Shown in pieces: positions 49,751 to 61,069 of a DNA stretch of 64,000 nucleotides. The first letter of the stretch is position 1. Every line of letters begins with the position of its first letter. The stretch comes from Acinetobacter sp. ANC 5054 (GTDB lineage Bacteria > Pseudomonadota > Gammaproteobacteria > Pseudomonadales > Moraxellaceae). Both the position numbers and the translations under genes were made by a program. The notes under the pieces were generated by a model. The model made no database searches, was not told where the DNA came from, and saw nothing but the letters and a program-made list of their open reading frames with translations. The DNA is taken from contig NZ_NEGG01000007.1 in the NCBI RefSeq assembly GCF_002135295.1, positions 120,139 to 184,138 of the forward strand, read 5' to 3'.

Positions 49751-51415
49751 CTACCAACGCGTTCTATAATTTAACCCAAGAATTGTGATTTTTGTATCTG
49801 TCTTTACATTCAATCCAGCATAGGGGTTTAACAGTAAATTATTCACTCCAGTCAAGTTTGCAAGACTACTGGTATTTGCAGGAATATTATCTTTACTGCG
49901 TAAAAAGCCGATGGATAAATCAAGATCTGTATCAGCATCAAAACGATAACCAATCCCCATACCAAAAAGTTGCGCACCATTGATTGGAACCATGGTATTA
50001 CGCTTTCCATCCGGAATAGATGTGCTACGAGGTTCATAGCCTGCCCTTAACTTCAAACGATCTGTAGCTGAATACTCAAGTCCAATACCCCAGTTCCATG
50101 GCGATGTAAACTTAAGCGGTAAAGCCAAAGAGTTGTCTGTCACATTTTCAGACAATAGTTTTGCAATTTTGAGTGCTGATAACTGTCGATCAAACTCAAA
50201 ACGAAATTTGTCCCACGCTCGATAGTCTGTCCAGCCCACATCAAAGTTGACCTGTAAATCAGGCATTACTTTATATTTAATACCCGCTTGAACGTGCTGA
50301 GGATATTCAAAATCCATGGAAACCAAACCTGATTCTGAATCTGGCACCGCATTGGGGAAGCCTAAAATTGCAGCTAAAATTTGCCCTGTCGGTGAAGACA
50401 TTAATCCTTTAATCATCTCCTGCGGCGCTTTGGCATTTTGCACACGATATCGACCCTTCATGCGCATTTTTGCAGCACTTTGATAGACCATACCAAAGCT
50501 AAATTCTTCACTCGGTTCCCACAATACCCCTAAGTTATAACTTGGACTTAAAGATTGTTCGAGTGCCAACTCCATTTGACCGAATTTCCCAAAAGGGTTC
50601 ATGCCTTCTTCGGTATTACACATCCCCAATAATAAAATATCAGTAATAATGTCAGAGTTTTCTTTAAAAGGTGTACAGACGACTTCATCAATCATCCGTA
50701 ACATTCCGATCAATTCATTCGGGAAACGTAAATCAGATTTCAACCCAATGGCTTGATAGGACATCCCGACACCACCACCAATGGATAGTTCATCGCTCAC
50801 TTGGTAGGCCATGGTCGGTGAAAGATAGGTGATACGTTCTAAGGCAACTTGTTGCCCCATAAAATTACCAGGATTACCATTTTCCGCACCAAATCCCGCA
50901 ATTAAAGGCGCATATACAGCTGTGGCAAATGTCGCTTTTGAACCTGGTGGATTATAAGCAATCCCCATCGTTGGTGCAGCAATCGGTTGGCCAGCACCAA
51001 AATCCACCATCTTTTTTAGGACGGGTACATATAATGTTGCGTACTCGACATCGCCTGAAACTTTATCTTTAAAATCAGTACAAATATCTGCAGCAACTTC
51101 TGGCCCATCGTTACATACCAATGGATCATCTGAATAACCAAAAACGTTATATCCCGCTGGAACTGTAAACTCACGTTGAATATCAAAGTTCGCTACAATC
51201 CCCTGCATATCCGTTTGCAAACCTTCGATTTTGGTCAAGGCAGCAGGGTTAAAATGTACTGCACTAATCCCTGGAGGATCGGCAGTGACTGCATTCCCGA
51301 GTGCAAGGGAACGTATATCAACTGAAAGGTTAGTACCTAATTGTGCAAATGCAGCACTTGAACAGCCCGTTAAAACAATCGCACTTACAATTGGGCTGAG
51401 TCGAATTCTACGCAT
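49751..51415 (-). CDS. filD: FilD: FadL/OmpP1-family outer-membrane barrel
   Basis: This is a 554-residue outer-membrane protein. It has the FadL-type N-terminus of the mature chain (VDIRSLALGNAVTA...ISAVHFNPAALTKI) and a C-terminal barrel ending in aromatic YRTRW. FadL proteins move hydrophobic molecules inward. The signal peptide contains LTGC, which would also fit a lipobox. It sits between filC and filE with 12-14 bp gaps. Confidence 0.82.
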   Translation of the reverse strand: MRRIRLSPIVSAIVLTGCSSAAFAQLGTNLSVDIRSLALGNAVTADPPGISAVHFNPAALTKIEGLQTDMQGIVANFDIQREFTVPAGYNVFGYSDDPLVCNDGPEVAADICTDFKDKVSGDVEYATLYVPVLKKMVDFGAGQPIAAPTMGIAYNPPGSKATFATAVYAPLIAGFGAENGNPGNFMGQQVALERITYLSPTMAYQVSDELSIGGGVGMSYQAIGLKSDLRFPNELIGMLRMIDEVVCTPFKENSDIITDILLLGMCNTEEGMNPFGKFGQMELALEQSLSPSYNLGVLWEPSEEFSFGMVYQSAAKMRMKGRYRVQNAKAPQEMIKGLMSSPTGQILAAILGFPNAVPDSESGLVSMDFEYPQHVQAGIKYKVMPDLQVNFDVGWTDYRAWDKFRFEFDRQLSALKIAKLLSENVTDNSLALPLKFTSPWNWGIGLEYSATDRLKLRAGYEPRSTSIPDGKRNTMVPINGAQLFGMGIGYRFDADTDLDLSIGFLRSKDNIPANTSSLANLTGVNNLLLNPYAGLNVKTDTKITILGLNYRTRW

Positions 51416-51427
51416 ACGACCGCCCTC

Positions 51428-52615
51428 TTAGCGAAGTTTTTTACCAAAACCTAAAATATCTAATGGGAAAGATAAACCTAAAGAAACATCAGGTGCATCT
51501 TCTGTTAAACCTAAGCCCACCGTTCCATTGACAATCGTATCTGGAGATACCCGAACACCAAGAGAGATGGCTAAAGTTGAACTGGTCTGATCTGCTGGAG
51601 AATATGATTCACCACTGCTATAAGTAAATTCAGCCCCTGTATTGAAACTTTGTTGGTAAGACATGGTAAGCGAAACATCATAGTTAAATGAGTATGCAAA
51701 ACCAAATGCGAAACCACCACTAATGCCCGGTTCAAATTCTTCAATAACACGTGAACCACGTCGTTGGTTTAAGCCTGTTTCTTTAAAACCATAGTTAGCT
51801 GAAACTGAAGCGAATAGTACGACTGGATCAATATATTTACGAGTACTTGCACCCACACCTGCCGAGTAATATCCCTTACCTGTCGCAAGATCATTAACAG
51901 CATTGACTTCATATGGACTATCACCCGTTTTGGTAGATAAGTTACCAAATAAAATCAACGGTAATCGACCTTGTTTCAGTGGGAAAGGTTCCCAACGTGC
52001 GCCTAATGAAATATCACCTAGACCTGCCGTCGATGTATCTTTGAGTAAATCGGTTTTTGCAACTAATGGTAATGACGCAGAGAAAGTTAAATTATCCATC
52101 ACACCATACTGAACAGTAAAAGTGTTGGTCATGGAGTGCGTTGCATTTTCTTGAACACGTAATTGATAGAGCTGGCCTTGAGCCATTTCCATATCAAGCT
52201 GTGTATCACGGTAGTAAGTGTAGTCAATATCATAAAAAGATGAAATTTCACCTTTTTTGATTAAAGAATATTGGCGTTCATTTGAAGTAAAAACTTCTTG
52301 TAAATTAGTTTCTTGGCTAGCATCACCTTCTTGCTTTTGCAAAGCATTAGACGCTTTATCTGCTTCTGAAACAGTTTCAGGCTGTGCTGCTGGCTCAGCA
52401 CTGTCCTCTACAGATTCATACTGCCCAATTTCTGGCTCGGCAGCAGTTTCTTCAACAGTATCACTTGGAGTACTTGTCGCTGATTCCTCAACAACCGTTT
52501 CTTGATCTACTGGTTCATATTCTCCAAGGTTTTGATCATCAGCTGCATACGCAACCCCCATCACGACTTGAATACTCACAGCCAAGATTGTTTTGTTCAT
52601 CCATTTACGATTCAT
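51428..52615 (-). CDS. filC: FilC: predicted outer-membrane transporter with acidic N-terminal region
   Basis: This is a 395-residue protein with a signal peptide (cleavage near VAYA|AD) and an acidic, low-complexity periplasmic region (about 25-110) in which GEYEPV and GQYESV recur. A predicted beta-barrel domain follows (SASLPLVAKTDLL, GDISLGARWEPF, TKTGDSPY, VNGTVGLGLTEDAPD). An N-terminal soluble region followed by a barrel is also the build of Pseudomonas FapF. ATG 52615 is preferred over GTG 52627. Confidence 0.78.
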   Translation of the reverse strand: MNRKWMNKTILAVSIQVVMGVAYAADDQNLGEYEPVDQETVVEESATSTPSDTVEETAAEPEIGQYESVEDSAEPAAQPETVSEADKASNALQKQEGDASQETNLQEVFTSNERQYSLIKKGEISSFYDIDYTYYRDTQLDMEMAQGQLYQLRVQENATHSMTNTFTVQYGVMDNLTFSASLPLVAKTDLLKDTSTAGLGDISLGARWEPFPLKQGRLPLILFGNLSTKTGDSPYEVNAVNDLATGKGYYSAGVGASTRKYIDPVVLFASVSANYGFKETGLNQRRGSRVIEEFEPGISGGFAFGFAYSFNYDVSLTMSYQQSFNTGAEFTYSSGESYSPADQTSSTLAISLGVRVSPDTIVNGTVGLGLTEDAPDVSLGLSFPLDILGFGKKLR

Positions 52616-52678
52616 GTTCCATCCCACCGCTTTTTATTTTTTTAATCCTGATTTACTTTTTACAGCTTTATTGGCTAA

Positions 52679-53512
52679 TTACTTACTCTTGTAATACAGC
52701 CTTAAAAAATTGTAATTTGACTTTCCATAAGAATCCGACTCTTCATTCATATTTTTATCAAGTCGGATTGTCGAAGCTTTATCTGCAATTTTATCCATAT
52801 AAAACTGTGGATATTGAATATCCACAAGCGCATAACGGTTAACCGTTGCATCATCGACATGACGTAAATCGGCATCCTGTAGAGCAAGTAAATTTTTTCG
52901 TTGTTCTGGCGCTACATTAATTAGGAATAGCGTGTTATTTTCCCAAATTTGCTGAAACCGAACTGCGTCAAAACTAATATTCCCCAACGCTGGATCAGCC
53001 ACATAGACTCGCCCATCTTTATACGCTTTAAAGACTACGAAGTGTTTAAATCCGGCATATGAAATTGGAACAATGGCAGGTTGCCCTTGTTTAATCAAAT
53101 CGGAAAATTCGCCTTTGTAACCACCACTTTCTAAGCCTAATGCGGCAACGAAACGTTTCATATCCAGTAAGGAAAAACTGCGACGCTCAACGATTTTTTC
53201 TGTTTCACCGAATTTTAGTAATCCATTCATGGTTTGTTGTTCGGTAATTTGAGTACCAACATAACCATTTAATAAGGTCGTTAAGGCGGCAGATCCACAA
53301 CTGTAGTCATAAGCCTGACGTACAATTCCGCGGAATTGATCTTCTATGGCTGGTTTAATTTTTACAGCTTCACGGTGCATACGCGTAAAGGAATCATTTC
53401 GCGAATCCAAGGTTTCCGTGTATTGAACTGTACCCACTGGCTTTTCTTTTAAATCAAAGGACTCTTTGGCAAAGTAATACATCAATGCCGAGCCTACTGC
53501 TATCTCTAACAT
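52679..53512 (-). CDS. filB: FilB: C39-family cysteine peptidase of the fil locus
   Basis: This is a 277-residue protein with a short hydrophobic N-terminus (possible membrane anchor) and a C39 peptidase domain. The catalytic Cys lies in QAYDYSCGSAAL near residue 71, His in FKHFVVF near 157 and Asp in VADPALG near 173. C39 enzymes cut double-glycine leaders in exported peptides; FapD of the Pseudomonas amyloid system is of the same family. FilA or another fil product is the likely substrate (inference). Confidence 0.87.
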   Translation of the reverse strand: MLEIAVGSALMYYFAKESFDLKEKPVGTVQYTETLDSRNDSFTRMHREAVKIKPAIEDQFRGIVRQAYDYSCGSAALTTLLNGYVGTQITEQQTMNGLLKFGETEKIVERRSFSLLDMKRFVAALGLESGGYKGEFSDLIKQGQPAIVPISYAGFKHFVVFKAYKDGRVYVADPALGNISFDAVRFQQIWENNTLFLINVAPEQRKNLLALQDADLRHVDDATVNRYALVDIQYPQFYMDKIADKASTIRLDKNMNEESDSYGKSNYNFLRLYYKSK

Positions 53513-53665
53513 ATGTTCTAACTTTTAGTTATCGGCAATGATGTGCCTTTTTTTCATTATTTTTTAGAGCAATTGCTCTACATCCATGTATTATGCAAGA
53601 TACCTTCTTTTTTATAAAAAAACAGCTATTTTTTATGATATTTGCGGTCATTCTGCATTTTTTGT

Positions 53666-53700
53666 AAAAAAAAGCGCGTGATCTACACGCGCTTTTTTTT
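53666..53700 (-). terminator. Strong terminator between filA and filB
   Basis: The perfect 15-bp hairpin (A run, GCGCGTG / CACGCGC, T run) with a 5-base loop lies just after filA. It should make filA the most abundant message of the locus. Confidence 0.93.
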
Positions 53701-53709
53701 AATTATAGA

Positions 53710-54717
53710 TTACTTACTTGAAATCGTAATTACAGAACCTGGAAGGTAACTTCCCATTGCTGGACTGTAGTAAGTTTGTAGACCTTGAACTTCGATATCG
53801 CCGATCGAGCCAGCGTCTCGGCTACCTAAATGAATACCTTTCACATAGTTATCAATTGGACCTGAATTACTTACCATTTGGATATAACCGTTATTTGTGC
53901 CAGCTTTACCATATACACGTACATTCTGATTAATAGTTAAGTCCGTTGAATTAGCATCAGCCACTTTAATGCTTTCAATAAAGATTTCGCCCGCAGCGCG
54001 GTCTGCAACACTTGAACCATCTCCTTTACCAGCTTTAGTAGATGCATCTAAAATACCTAGATTTTGTATTTCTAATCCACCAATCATTGTTGTACTAAGT
54101 TTAATCATTGCACCTTGTGGAGCAGCACCTAACTGAATATTGGCTGTCATTTTACCAGTCTTTAAAGAAAGACCTGATAAAATTGCGTTGTAGTTATTAT
54201 TATCACCACCACGACGAATTGAAGTTGCACCAGCACCTTGAACATCATTAGATGCAGTTACGCCAATTTCACCAATATTAATATCTAAGCCCGAAACATC
54301 CGCTGCAATATTAATGAACGCCCCATTTGTGCCCGTACCAGCATCCGTATCAATGCGTAAATCAGCTAAATTACCAGTCGTTAAAAGGTAAGCACCCCCA
54401 CCACCATAGTTTGCACCAATAACTATACCTTTATCTTTAACAACGTTAGTTTCTTTACCGCCTACCATTACTGATTTACCATTTCCTTTAATAGAAATAG
54501 CACCAGCTTCACCTGTACCACCTTTATCAGTTGCTAAACCATCATTATCGTGAATGAAAAGTTTTTCTATTTCGACTTTAGAAATACCAATACCAATATT
54601 GATACCGTCTTGACCTGTAGTTGAACTAAGTGCAGCATCATCCATTGCTTGCATAGCCATAGCATTTGCGCTGAACGCGATTGAAGATACTAAAGCTAAT
54701 TTAGTGAAGTTTTTCAT
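53710..54717 (-). CDS. filA: FilA: abundant secreted repeat-bearing protein of the fil locus
   Basis: This is a 335-residue secreted protein. The signal peptide (to about residue 20, ANAMA) is followed by DDAALSSTTGQDGI, a motif shared by DUF6160-type FilA proteins as I remember them. The rest is Gly/Ala/Asn/Ile-rich and beta-prone, with imperfect repeats (GAFINI...SGLDINIGEIGV; GAMIKL...GGLEIQNLGIL). It has no Cys. ATG 54717 has GGGAG upstream inside a small hairpin. It is likely the structural subunit of a surface fibre. Confidence 0.8.
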   Translation of the reverse strand: MKNFTKLALVSSIAFSANAMAMQAMDDAALSSTTGQDGINIGIGISKVEIEKLFIHDNDGLATDKGGTGEAGAISIKGNGKSVMVGGKETNVVKDKGIVIGANYGGGGAYLLTTGNLADLRIDTDAGTGTNGAFINIAADVSGLDINIGEIGVTASNDVQGAGATSIRRGGDNNNYNAILSGLSLKTGKMTANIQLGAAPQGAMIKLSTTMIGGLEIQNLGILDASTKAGKGDGSSVADRAAGEIFIESIKVADANSTDLTINQNVRVYGKAGTNNGYIQMVSNSGPIDNYVKGIHLGSRDAGSIGDIEVQGLQTYYSPAMGSYLPGSVITISSK

Positions 54718-54721
54718 ACGG

Positions 54722-54737
54722 TACTCTCCCAAGAGTA
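54722..54737 (-). promoter_or_regulatory. Hairpin enclosing the filA ribosome-binding site
   Basis: TACTCT / AGAGTA pair around a 4-base loop; on the minus strand GGGAG lies in the loop and 3' arm, five bases before the ATG. It could gate translation of filA. Confidence 0.55.
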
Positions 54738-54771
54738 TTTATTTTTTTTGGTTTTCAACCACTCGACTTAT

Positions 54772-54801
54772 ACAGTTGTTGTATTATTTTGTGACAACTG
54801 T
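54772..54801. promoter_or_regulatory. Inverted repeat upstream of filA, candidate operator
   Basis: Perfect 8-bp arms ACAGTTGT and ACAACTGT are separated by 14 bp, about 55 bp before the filA start. They could bind a dimeric regulator or form a leader hairpin. Confidence 0.45.
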
Positions 54802-54971
54802 TAAATCTTTCCTTGAGTAGTTTGCTCGCCTGATTAAATTATATCCATGTGCAAAATTGTTCAACTGTCGTTGGTCGCAATCTATTTCTTACCGATAAAC
54901 GGTATATGCAATTCAATTGATTTAGGAATCGTATAAAATGTTCAGAATTTCTATTCAATGTAAACCTATAG

Positions 54972-56315
54972 ATGTCTAACTTGACGATTTATAAAAAGTT
55001 AATCCTTCCTTCTCATGTCAGTGCTCAATCAATTTTGCAAGCACTGAACGAGCTAACACACGTGATTTTTTTGCAAGATATCGCACAACCAGTCATTGGG
55101 CTACTTTCAACCTATTGTCAAATTATCTCAAAAGGTGAGCTTAAAACTTATGTTAGACAAGATCTTCAAACTTATATCGAATGTAATGATGCTCGTGGAT
55201 TAAACTTCAATTTTAACAATAGGCAAGACAGTCCAAACACAGGCTTTACAGGCGGTGTCATGGGTTTTATAGGCTATGATTTTGCTGCGAAACAACGTAT
55301 TCAATTAAATACAAAGGATCAGCCCAATCTATTTTTAGGTGACTTTCAAAGTTATTTAAAATTGGAAGCTGAAGGTTGGACATTTTACAGCCATGAAGCT
55401 ATTGCCCATGATATTTATGAACATGTTCTGCAATTGCTACATAAAAATTCTACACATTCAACAAGCTTTGGGCTTACAACAATATGCCAAGCACGTTGGA
55501 ATAAAGCACAATATCAACATGCTTTCGATCAAGTGCAGGAATACATTAAAGCTGGTGATTGCTATCAAATAAATTTAACTCAAGAATTCACTGCATCAGC
55601 ACAGGGACGATTACTTGATACAGCGGAGCAATTTTGGACACTTACTAATGCACCTTATGCAGGCTATTTACGTATTGATAATTTTGAACTTTTAAGTTGT
55701 TCACCTGAGTTATTTATTGATTTTGCAGCGAATCGAAAAATTATCACCAAACCGATTAAAGGCACAATGCCACGATTTGATGATCCAATACGAGATGCCG
55801 AGTCAAAACAAAAACTACAAGACTCCAAAAAAGATCAAGCTGAAAATGTCATGATTGTAGATTTACTGCGCAATGATTTAAGTGTTTATGCCGAAACTGG
55901 GTCTGTAAATACGCCCAAGCTTTTTAATATTGAATCATTTAATCAAGTTCATCATATGGTCAGCGAAGTTGAAGCAACACTGAAAGCTGAGGTTAATCCA
56001 TTTGAGATGTTGTTATCTGCACTACCTGGCGGTTCAATCACAGGTGCACCTAAAATCCGTGCCATGCAAATTATTGAGGAGCTTGAAGGTGCTCCGCGTG
56101 GCGCTTATTGTGGATCACTTGGTTATTTCAATGAAGATGGCACAGGCTCTTGGAATATTTTGATTCGTTCAATTCAAAAATATCAAAATGATGTGTCTAT
56201 ATGGGCTGGTGGTGGTATCACCATTGCTTCAGATTGCGATGCTGAATATCAAGAGTGTTTTGATAAAGTCGAAGCTATGCTGAATTTACTCAACACTTGG
56301 TACACACCTGAGTAA
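54972..56315 (+). CDS. pabB: Aminodeoxychorismate synthase component I
   Basis: This enzyme converts chorismate to aminodeoxychorismate for folate synthesis. The 447-residue chorismate-utilising enzyme has KPIKGTMPR near residue 261, the Lys form (PIKGT) that marks PabB, where anthranilate synthase has PIAGT. The C-terminal signature SGGSITGAPKIRAM is present as LPGGSITGAPK. It is divergent from filA. Confidence 0.94.
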   Translation: MSNLTIYKKLILPSHVSAQSILQALNELTHVIFLQDIAQPVIGLLSTYCQIISKGELKTYVRQDLQTYIECNDARGLNFNFNNRQDSPNTGFTGGVMGFIGYDFAAKQRIQLNTKDQPNLFLGDFQSYLKLEAEGWTFYSHEAIAHDIYEHVLQLLHKNSTHSTSFGLTTICQARWNKAQYQHAFDQVQEYIKAGDCYQINLTQEFTASAQGRLLDTAEQFWTLTNAPYAGYLRIDNFELLSCSPELFIDFAANRKIITKPIKGTMPRFDDPIRDAESKQKLQDSKKDQAENVMIVDLLRNDLSVYAETGSVNTPKLFNIESFNQVHHMVSEVEATLKAEVNPFEMLLSALPGGSITGAPKIRAMQIIEELEGAPRGAYCGSLGYFNEDGTGSWNILIRSIQKYQNDVSIWAGGGITIASDCDAEYQECFDKVEAMLNLLNTWYTPE

Positions 56316-56321
56316 TTTAAA

Positions 56322-56350
56322 AAAGCGACTCAATCGAGTCGCTTTTTTAA
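56322..56350 (+). terminator. Terminator of pabB
   Basis: AAAAAGCGACTC / GAGTCGCTTTTTT with an AATC loop. Confidence 0.92.
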
Positions 56351-56351
56351 A

Positions 56352-56422
56352 AATCTCCCCCTAGCCCCTCTTTTATAAAGAGGGGAATTCCTCCCTTTAT
56401 AAAAGGGAGGTCAGGTGGGATT
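56352..56422. repeat. REP-like palindromic element after pabB
   Basis: Two perfect hairpins sit side by side: CCCCTCTTT / AAAGAGGGG (56365-56385) and CCTCCCTTT / AAAGGGAGG (56390-56410). They are enclosed by an imperfect outer pair (AATCTCCCC... / ...GGTGGGATT). It is probably a repeated intergenic element of the genome. Confidence 0.75.
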
Positions 56423-56424
56423 AT

Positions 56425-57522
56425 TTAAACCAAAATCTCGTTTTTCAAAGTATCAACCAAACGCTGGTTTTGCTCATCTGTACCAATCGTAATACGTAAA
56501 AATTGATTGATGCGTGGCTTATTAAAATAACGAACAATAATGCCACGTTCACGTAATTCAGCAGCAAGTTGACCTGCATCTTTAGTTGGCAAAGTTGCAA
56601 AAATAAAGTTTGCCGCAGATGGTAATACTTTAAACCCAAGCTCAGAAAGCTGCTCTACAAGCTTTTCACGGCTCGCAATGACTTTGGCGTTTTGTGCTTC
56701 AAAGTAAGCTTGATCTTCAAAAGACGCCACCGCTGCTGCAATCGCAAAACGATCCATTGGGTATGAGTTAAAACTGTTTTTGACCGCTTCAAGCGCAGCA
56801 ATTAAATGTGGCTGAGCAATCGCAAAACCAACGCGTAAACCCGCAAGTGAACGTGATTTAGAAGTCGTTTGACAAACCACTAAGTTTTCATATTTTTCAA
56901 CCAACGATACTGCAGATTCAGCACCAAAATCGACATAGGCTTCATCAATCACCACAACTGAGTTTGGATTAGCTTGAAGCACTTCTTCAATTGCAGACAA
57001 ACCTAATGCAATACTGGTTGGCGCATTTGGATTGGTAATGATAATCCCGCCATTCGGCTGTTTATAATCATCCACCACAATTTCGAAGTTATCATTCAAC
57101 GGTAAAATTTTAGTGTTCGCGGCAATACCGAAGAACTGACTATAAACAGGATAGAAACTATAAGTAATATCTGGGTAAAGCACAGGCAGTTCTTGCACAA
57201 AAAATGCTTTGAAAATATGTGCTAAAACTTCATCAGATCCATTACCGACAAACACTTGCTCCACAGGCACATTTTGCTGTTTAGCAATCGCTTGTTTTAA
57301 TTCTGACGCTTCAGGATCTGGATATAAACGAAGTACATCAGCTGAATCTGCTAAAACCTTTTGTACCGCTTCTACCACTTTCGGTGATGGTGGATATGGG
57401 TTTTCATTGGTATTGAGTTTTAAAATATTTTGAATTTTAGGTTGTTCGCCTGGTGTGTACGGTTCTAATTCACGTACTTCAGGACTCCAAAAACGCATTT
57501 GTTCAGGACTAATATTTGACAT
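56425..57522 (-). CDS. hisC: Histidinol-phosphate aminotransferase
   Basis: This PLP enzyme of histidine synthesis converts imidazole-acetol phosphate to histidinol phosphate. The 365-residue protein has [14 protein letters not shown] near the start, the DEAYVDF motif near 195 and the PLP lysine in [14 protein letters not shown] near 222. It is flanked on both sides by different REP-like repeats. Confidence 0.95.
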   Translation of the reverse strand: MSNISPEQMRFWSPEVRELEPYTPGEQPKIQNILKLNTNENPYPPSPKVVEAVQKVLADSADVLRLYPDPEASELKQAIAKQQNVPVEQVFVGNGSDEVLAHIFKAFFVQELPVLYPDITYSFYPVYSQFFGIAANTKILPLNDNFEIVVDDYKQPNGGIIITNPNAPTSIALGLSAIEEVLQANPNSVVVIDEAYVDFGAESAVSLVEKYENLVVCQTTSKSRSLAGLRVGFAIAQPHLIAALEAVKNSFNSYPMDRFAIAAAVASFEDQAYFEAQNAKVIASREKLVEQLSELGFKVLPSAANFIFATLPTKDAGQLAAELRERGIIVRYFNKPRINQFLRITIGTDEQNQRLVDTLKNEILV

Positions 57523-57537
57523 TTTATTTTCTCTAAC

Positions 57538-57585
57538 TCCCTCTCCTCTTGCGTAGCTTCGCTACTCATCCCAAAGGGAGAGGGA
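57538..57585. repeat. REP-like palindromic element between hisD and hisC
   Basis: Perfect 9-bp outer arms TCCCTCTCC / GGAGAGGGA enclose a small inner hairpin GTAGC-TTC-GCTAC. It ends 15 bp before the hisC start, close to its ribosome-binding site. Confidence 0.75.
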
Positions 57586-57616
57586 TATCCATTATTGAAT
57601 AGATAAACTTTATGTA

Positions 57617-58909
57617 TTAATTTTGATAACGGTAACGTGCAGAGCGTGCATGTGCATCTAGATTTTCTTGCTGCGCTAATATATCTGCTGTTTTTGCTAA
57701 GGTTTTTACACCCTGCTCTGAACACATGATTAAGCTTGAGCGTTTTTGGAAATCATAAACACCAAGCGGTGATGAGAAACGTGCTGTACCAGAAGTTGGT
57801 AAAACATGGTTCGGGCCTGCACAGTAATCACCAATCGCTTCTGGGGTATAACGTCCCATAAAGATTGCGCCCGCATGACGAATATCTTCAGCCATTGCTT
57901 CAGCTTCATCTAAACACAACATTAAGTGTTCAGGCGCCACTTGGTTAATCAATTCTGCACCTTCCGCACGGTCTTTCACCAAGACCAATGCACCACGGTT
58001 TTCAATTGAAGTACGTGCAATATCTGCTTTTGGTAAAGCTTCTAAATGCTTTTCAATCCATTCACCAACAGCATTGAGTAGTGCTTCATCAGGTGTAATG
58101 AATACCGCTTGTGCAACCGTGTCATGCTCAGCTTGTGACAATAAGTCCATCGCCAACCATTCAGCATTATTTTCGCCTTCAGCATAAACCAAAATTTCTG
58201 AAGGACCTGCGATCATATCAATACCGACTTGACCAAATACCGCACGTTTTGCCGCAGCAACGAAACGGTTACCCGGTCCAGTAATTTTATCTACACACGG
58301 AATCGTTTCAGTACCATAGGCTAATGCAGCAACCGCTTGCGCACCACCAATGGTAAATACACGATGTACGCCTGCTAAATATGCTGCTGCCAAGACCAAT
58401 GGATTTAAATCACCATTTGGCGCAGGTACAACCATAATAATTTCAGCCACTCCTGCAACATGCGCAGGAACAGCATTCATCAATACAGACGATGGATACG
58501 AAGCTAAACCACCTGGTACATAAATGCCCACGCGATCAAGTGGTGTTACTTTTTGACCTAAGGTATTACCCAAAGCATCGACATAAGTCCAACCATCTTG
58601 TTTTTGTGCTTGGTGGAATTCACGCACACGATTTGCTGCAAGTTCTAAAGCTTCACGCACTTCGCTGCTTAAGCCTTCGAATGCCGCTTTTAATTGCTCT
58701 TGGCTCAGTTCTAATTCTGAGAATTGATGCGCTGGATGTCGATCGAACTGTTGTGTGAGTTTTAGAACATGAGCATCACCATGCTGACGTACGTCTGCAA
58801 TGATTTGATCTACGGTTTTTAATAGTTCTGGGTCACTCACAGTTTCAAAAGCCAACAAATCAGCAAAGACTTGTTTGAAATTTTGATCTTGAGTCGATAA
58901 ACGTCGCAT
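57617..58909 (-). CDS. hisD: Histidinol dehydrogenase
   Basis: This zinc enzyme oxidises histidinol to histidine in two steps. The 430-residue protein has [12 protein letters not shown] near residue 240 and the signature [20 protein letters not shown] near 360. ATG 58909 is chosen over the longer open frame because GGAT lies 7 bases upstream and the N-terminus MRRLSTQ fits the family length. Confidence 0.95.
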   Translation of the reverse strand: MRRLSTQDQNFKQVFADLLAFETVSDPELLKTVDQIIADVRQHGDAHVLKLTQQFDRHPAHQFSELELSQEQLKAAFEGLSSEVREALELAANRVREFHQAQKQDGWTYVDALGNTLGQKVTPLDRVGIYVPGGLASYPSSVLMNAVPAHVAGVAEIIMVVPAPNGDLNPLVLAAAYLAGVHRVFTIGGAQAVAALAYGTETIPCVDKITGPGNRFVAAAKRAVFGQVGIDMIAGPSEILVYAEGENNAEWLAMDLLSQAEHDTVAQAVFITPDEALLNAVGEWIEKHLEALPKADIARTSIENRGALVLVKDRAEGAELINQVAPEHLMLCLDEAEAMAEDIRHAGAIFMGRYTPEAIGDYCAGPNHVLPTSGTARFSSPLGVYDFQKRSSLIMCSEQGVKTLAKTADILAQQENLDAHARSARYRYQN

Positions 58910-59064
58910 CAATTTATCCACAATGAAAATAATGGGAAGCTTTAGTTTACCTGTTTTATCTGCATTTGTCGGTAACAACTGCCGACTATAAGTATGAATT
59001 TTATTGGAAATAGCATTTGGCTAAATTGATAAATTAATTTACTGAATCAAATCCTTAAAAATAA

Positions 59065-59092
59065 AAAAAACCGCCCTATCGGACGGTTTTTT
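59065..59092 (-). terminator. Terminator of murA-hisG
   Basis: AAACCGTCC / GGGCGGTTT (one wobble) with a GATA loop, followed by T residues on the minus strand. Confidence 0.88.
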
Positions 59093-59108
59093 AATAATAA
59101 GTTTTAAC

Positions 59109-61066
<1,958 letters not shown>

Positions 61067-61069
61067 TTA

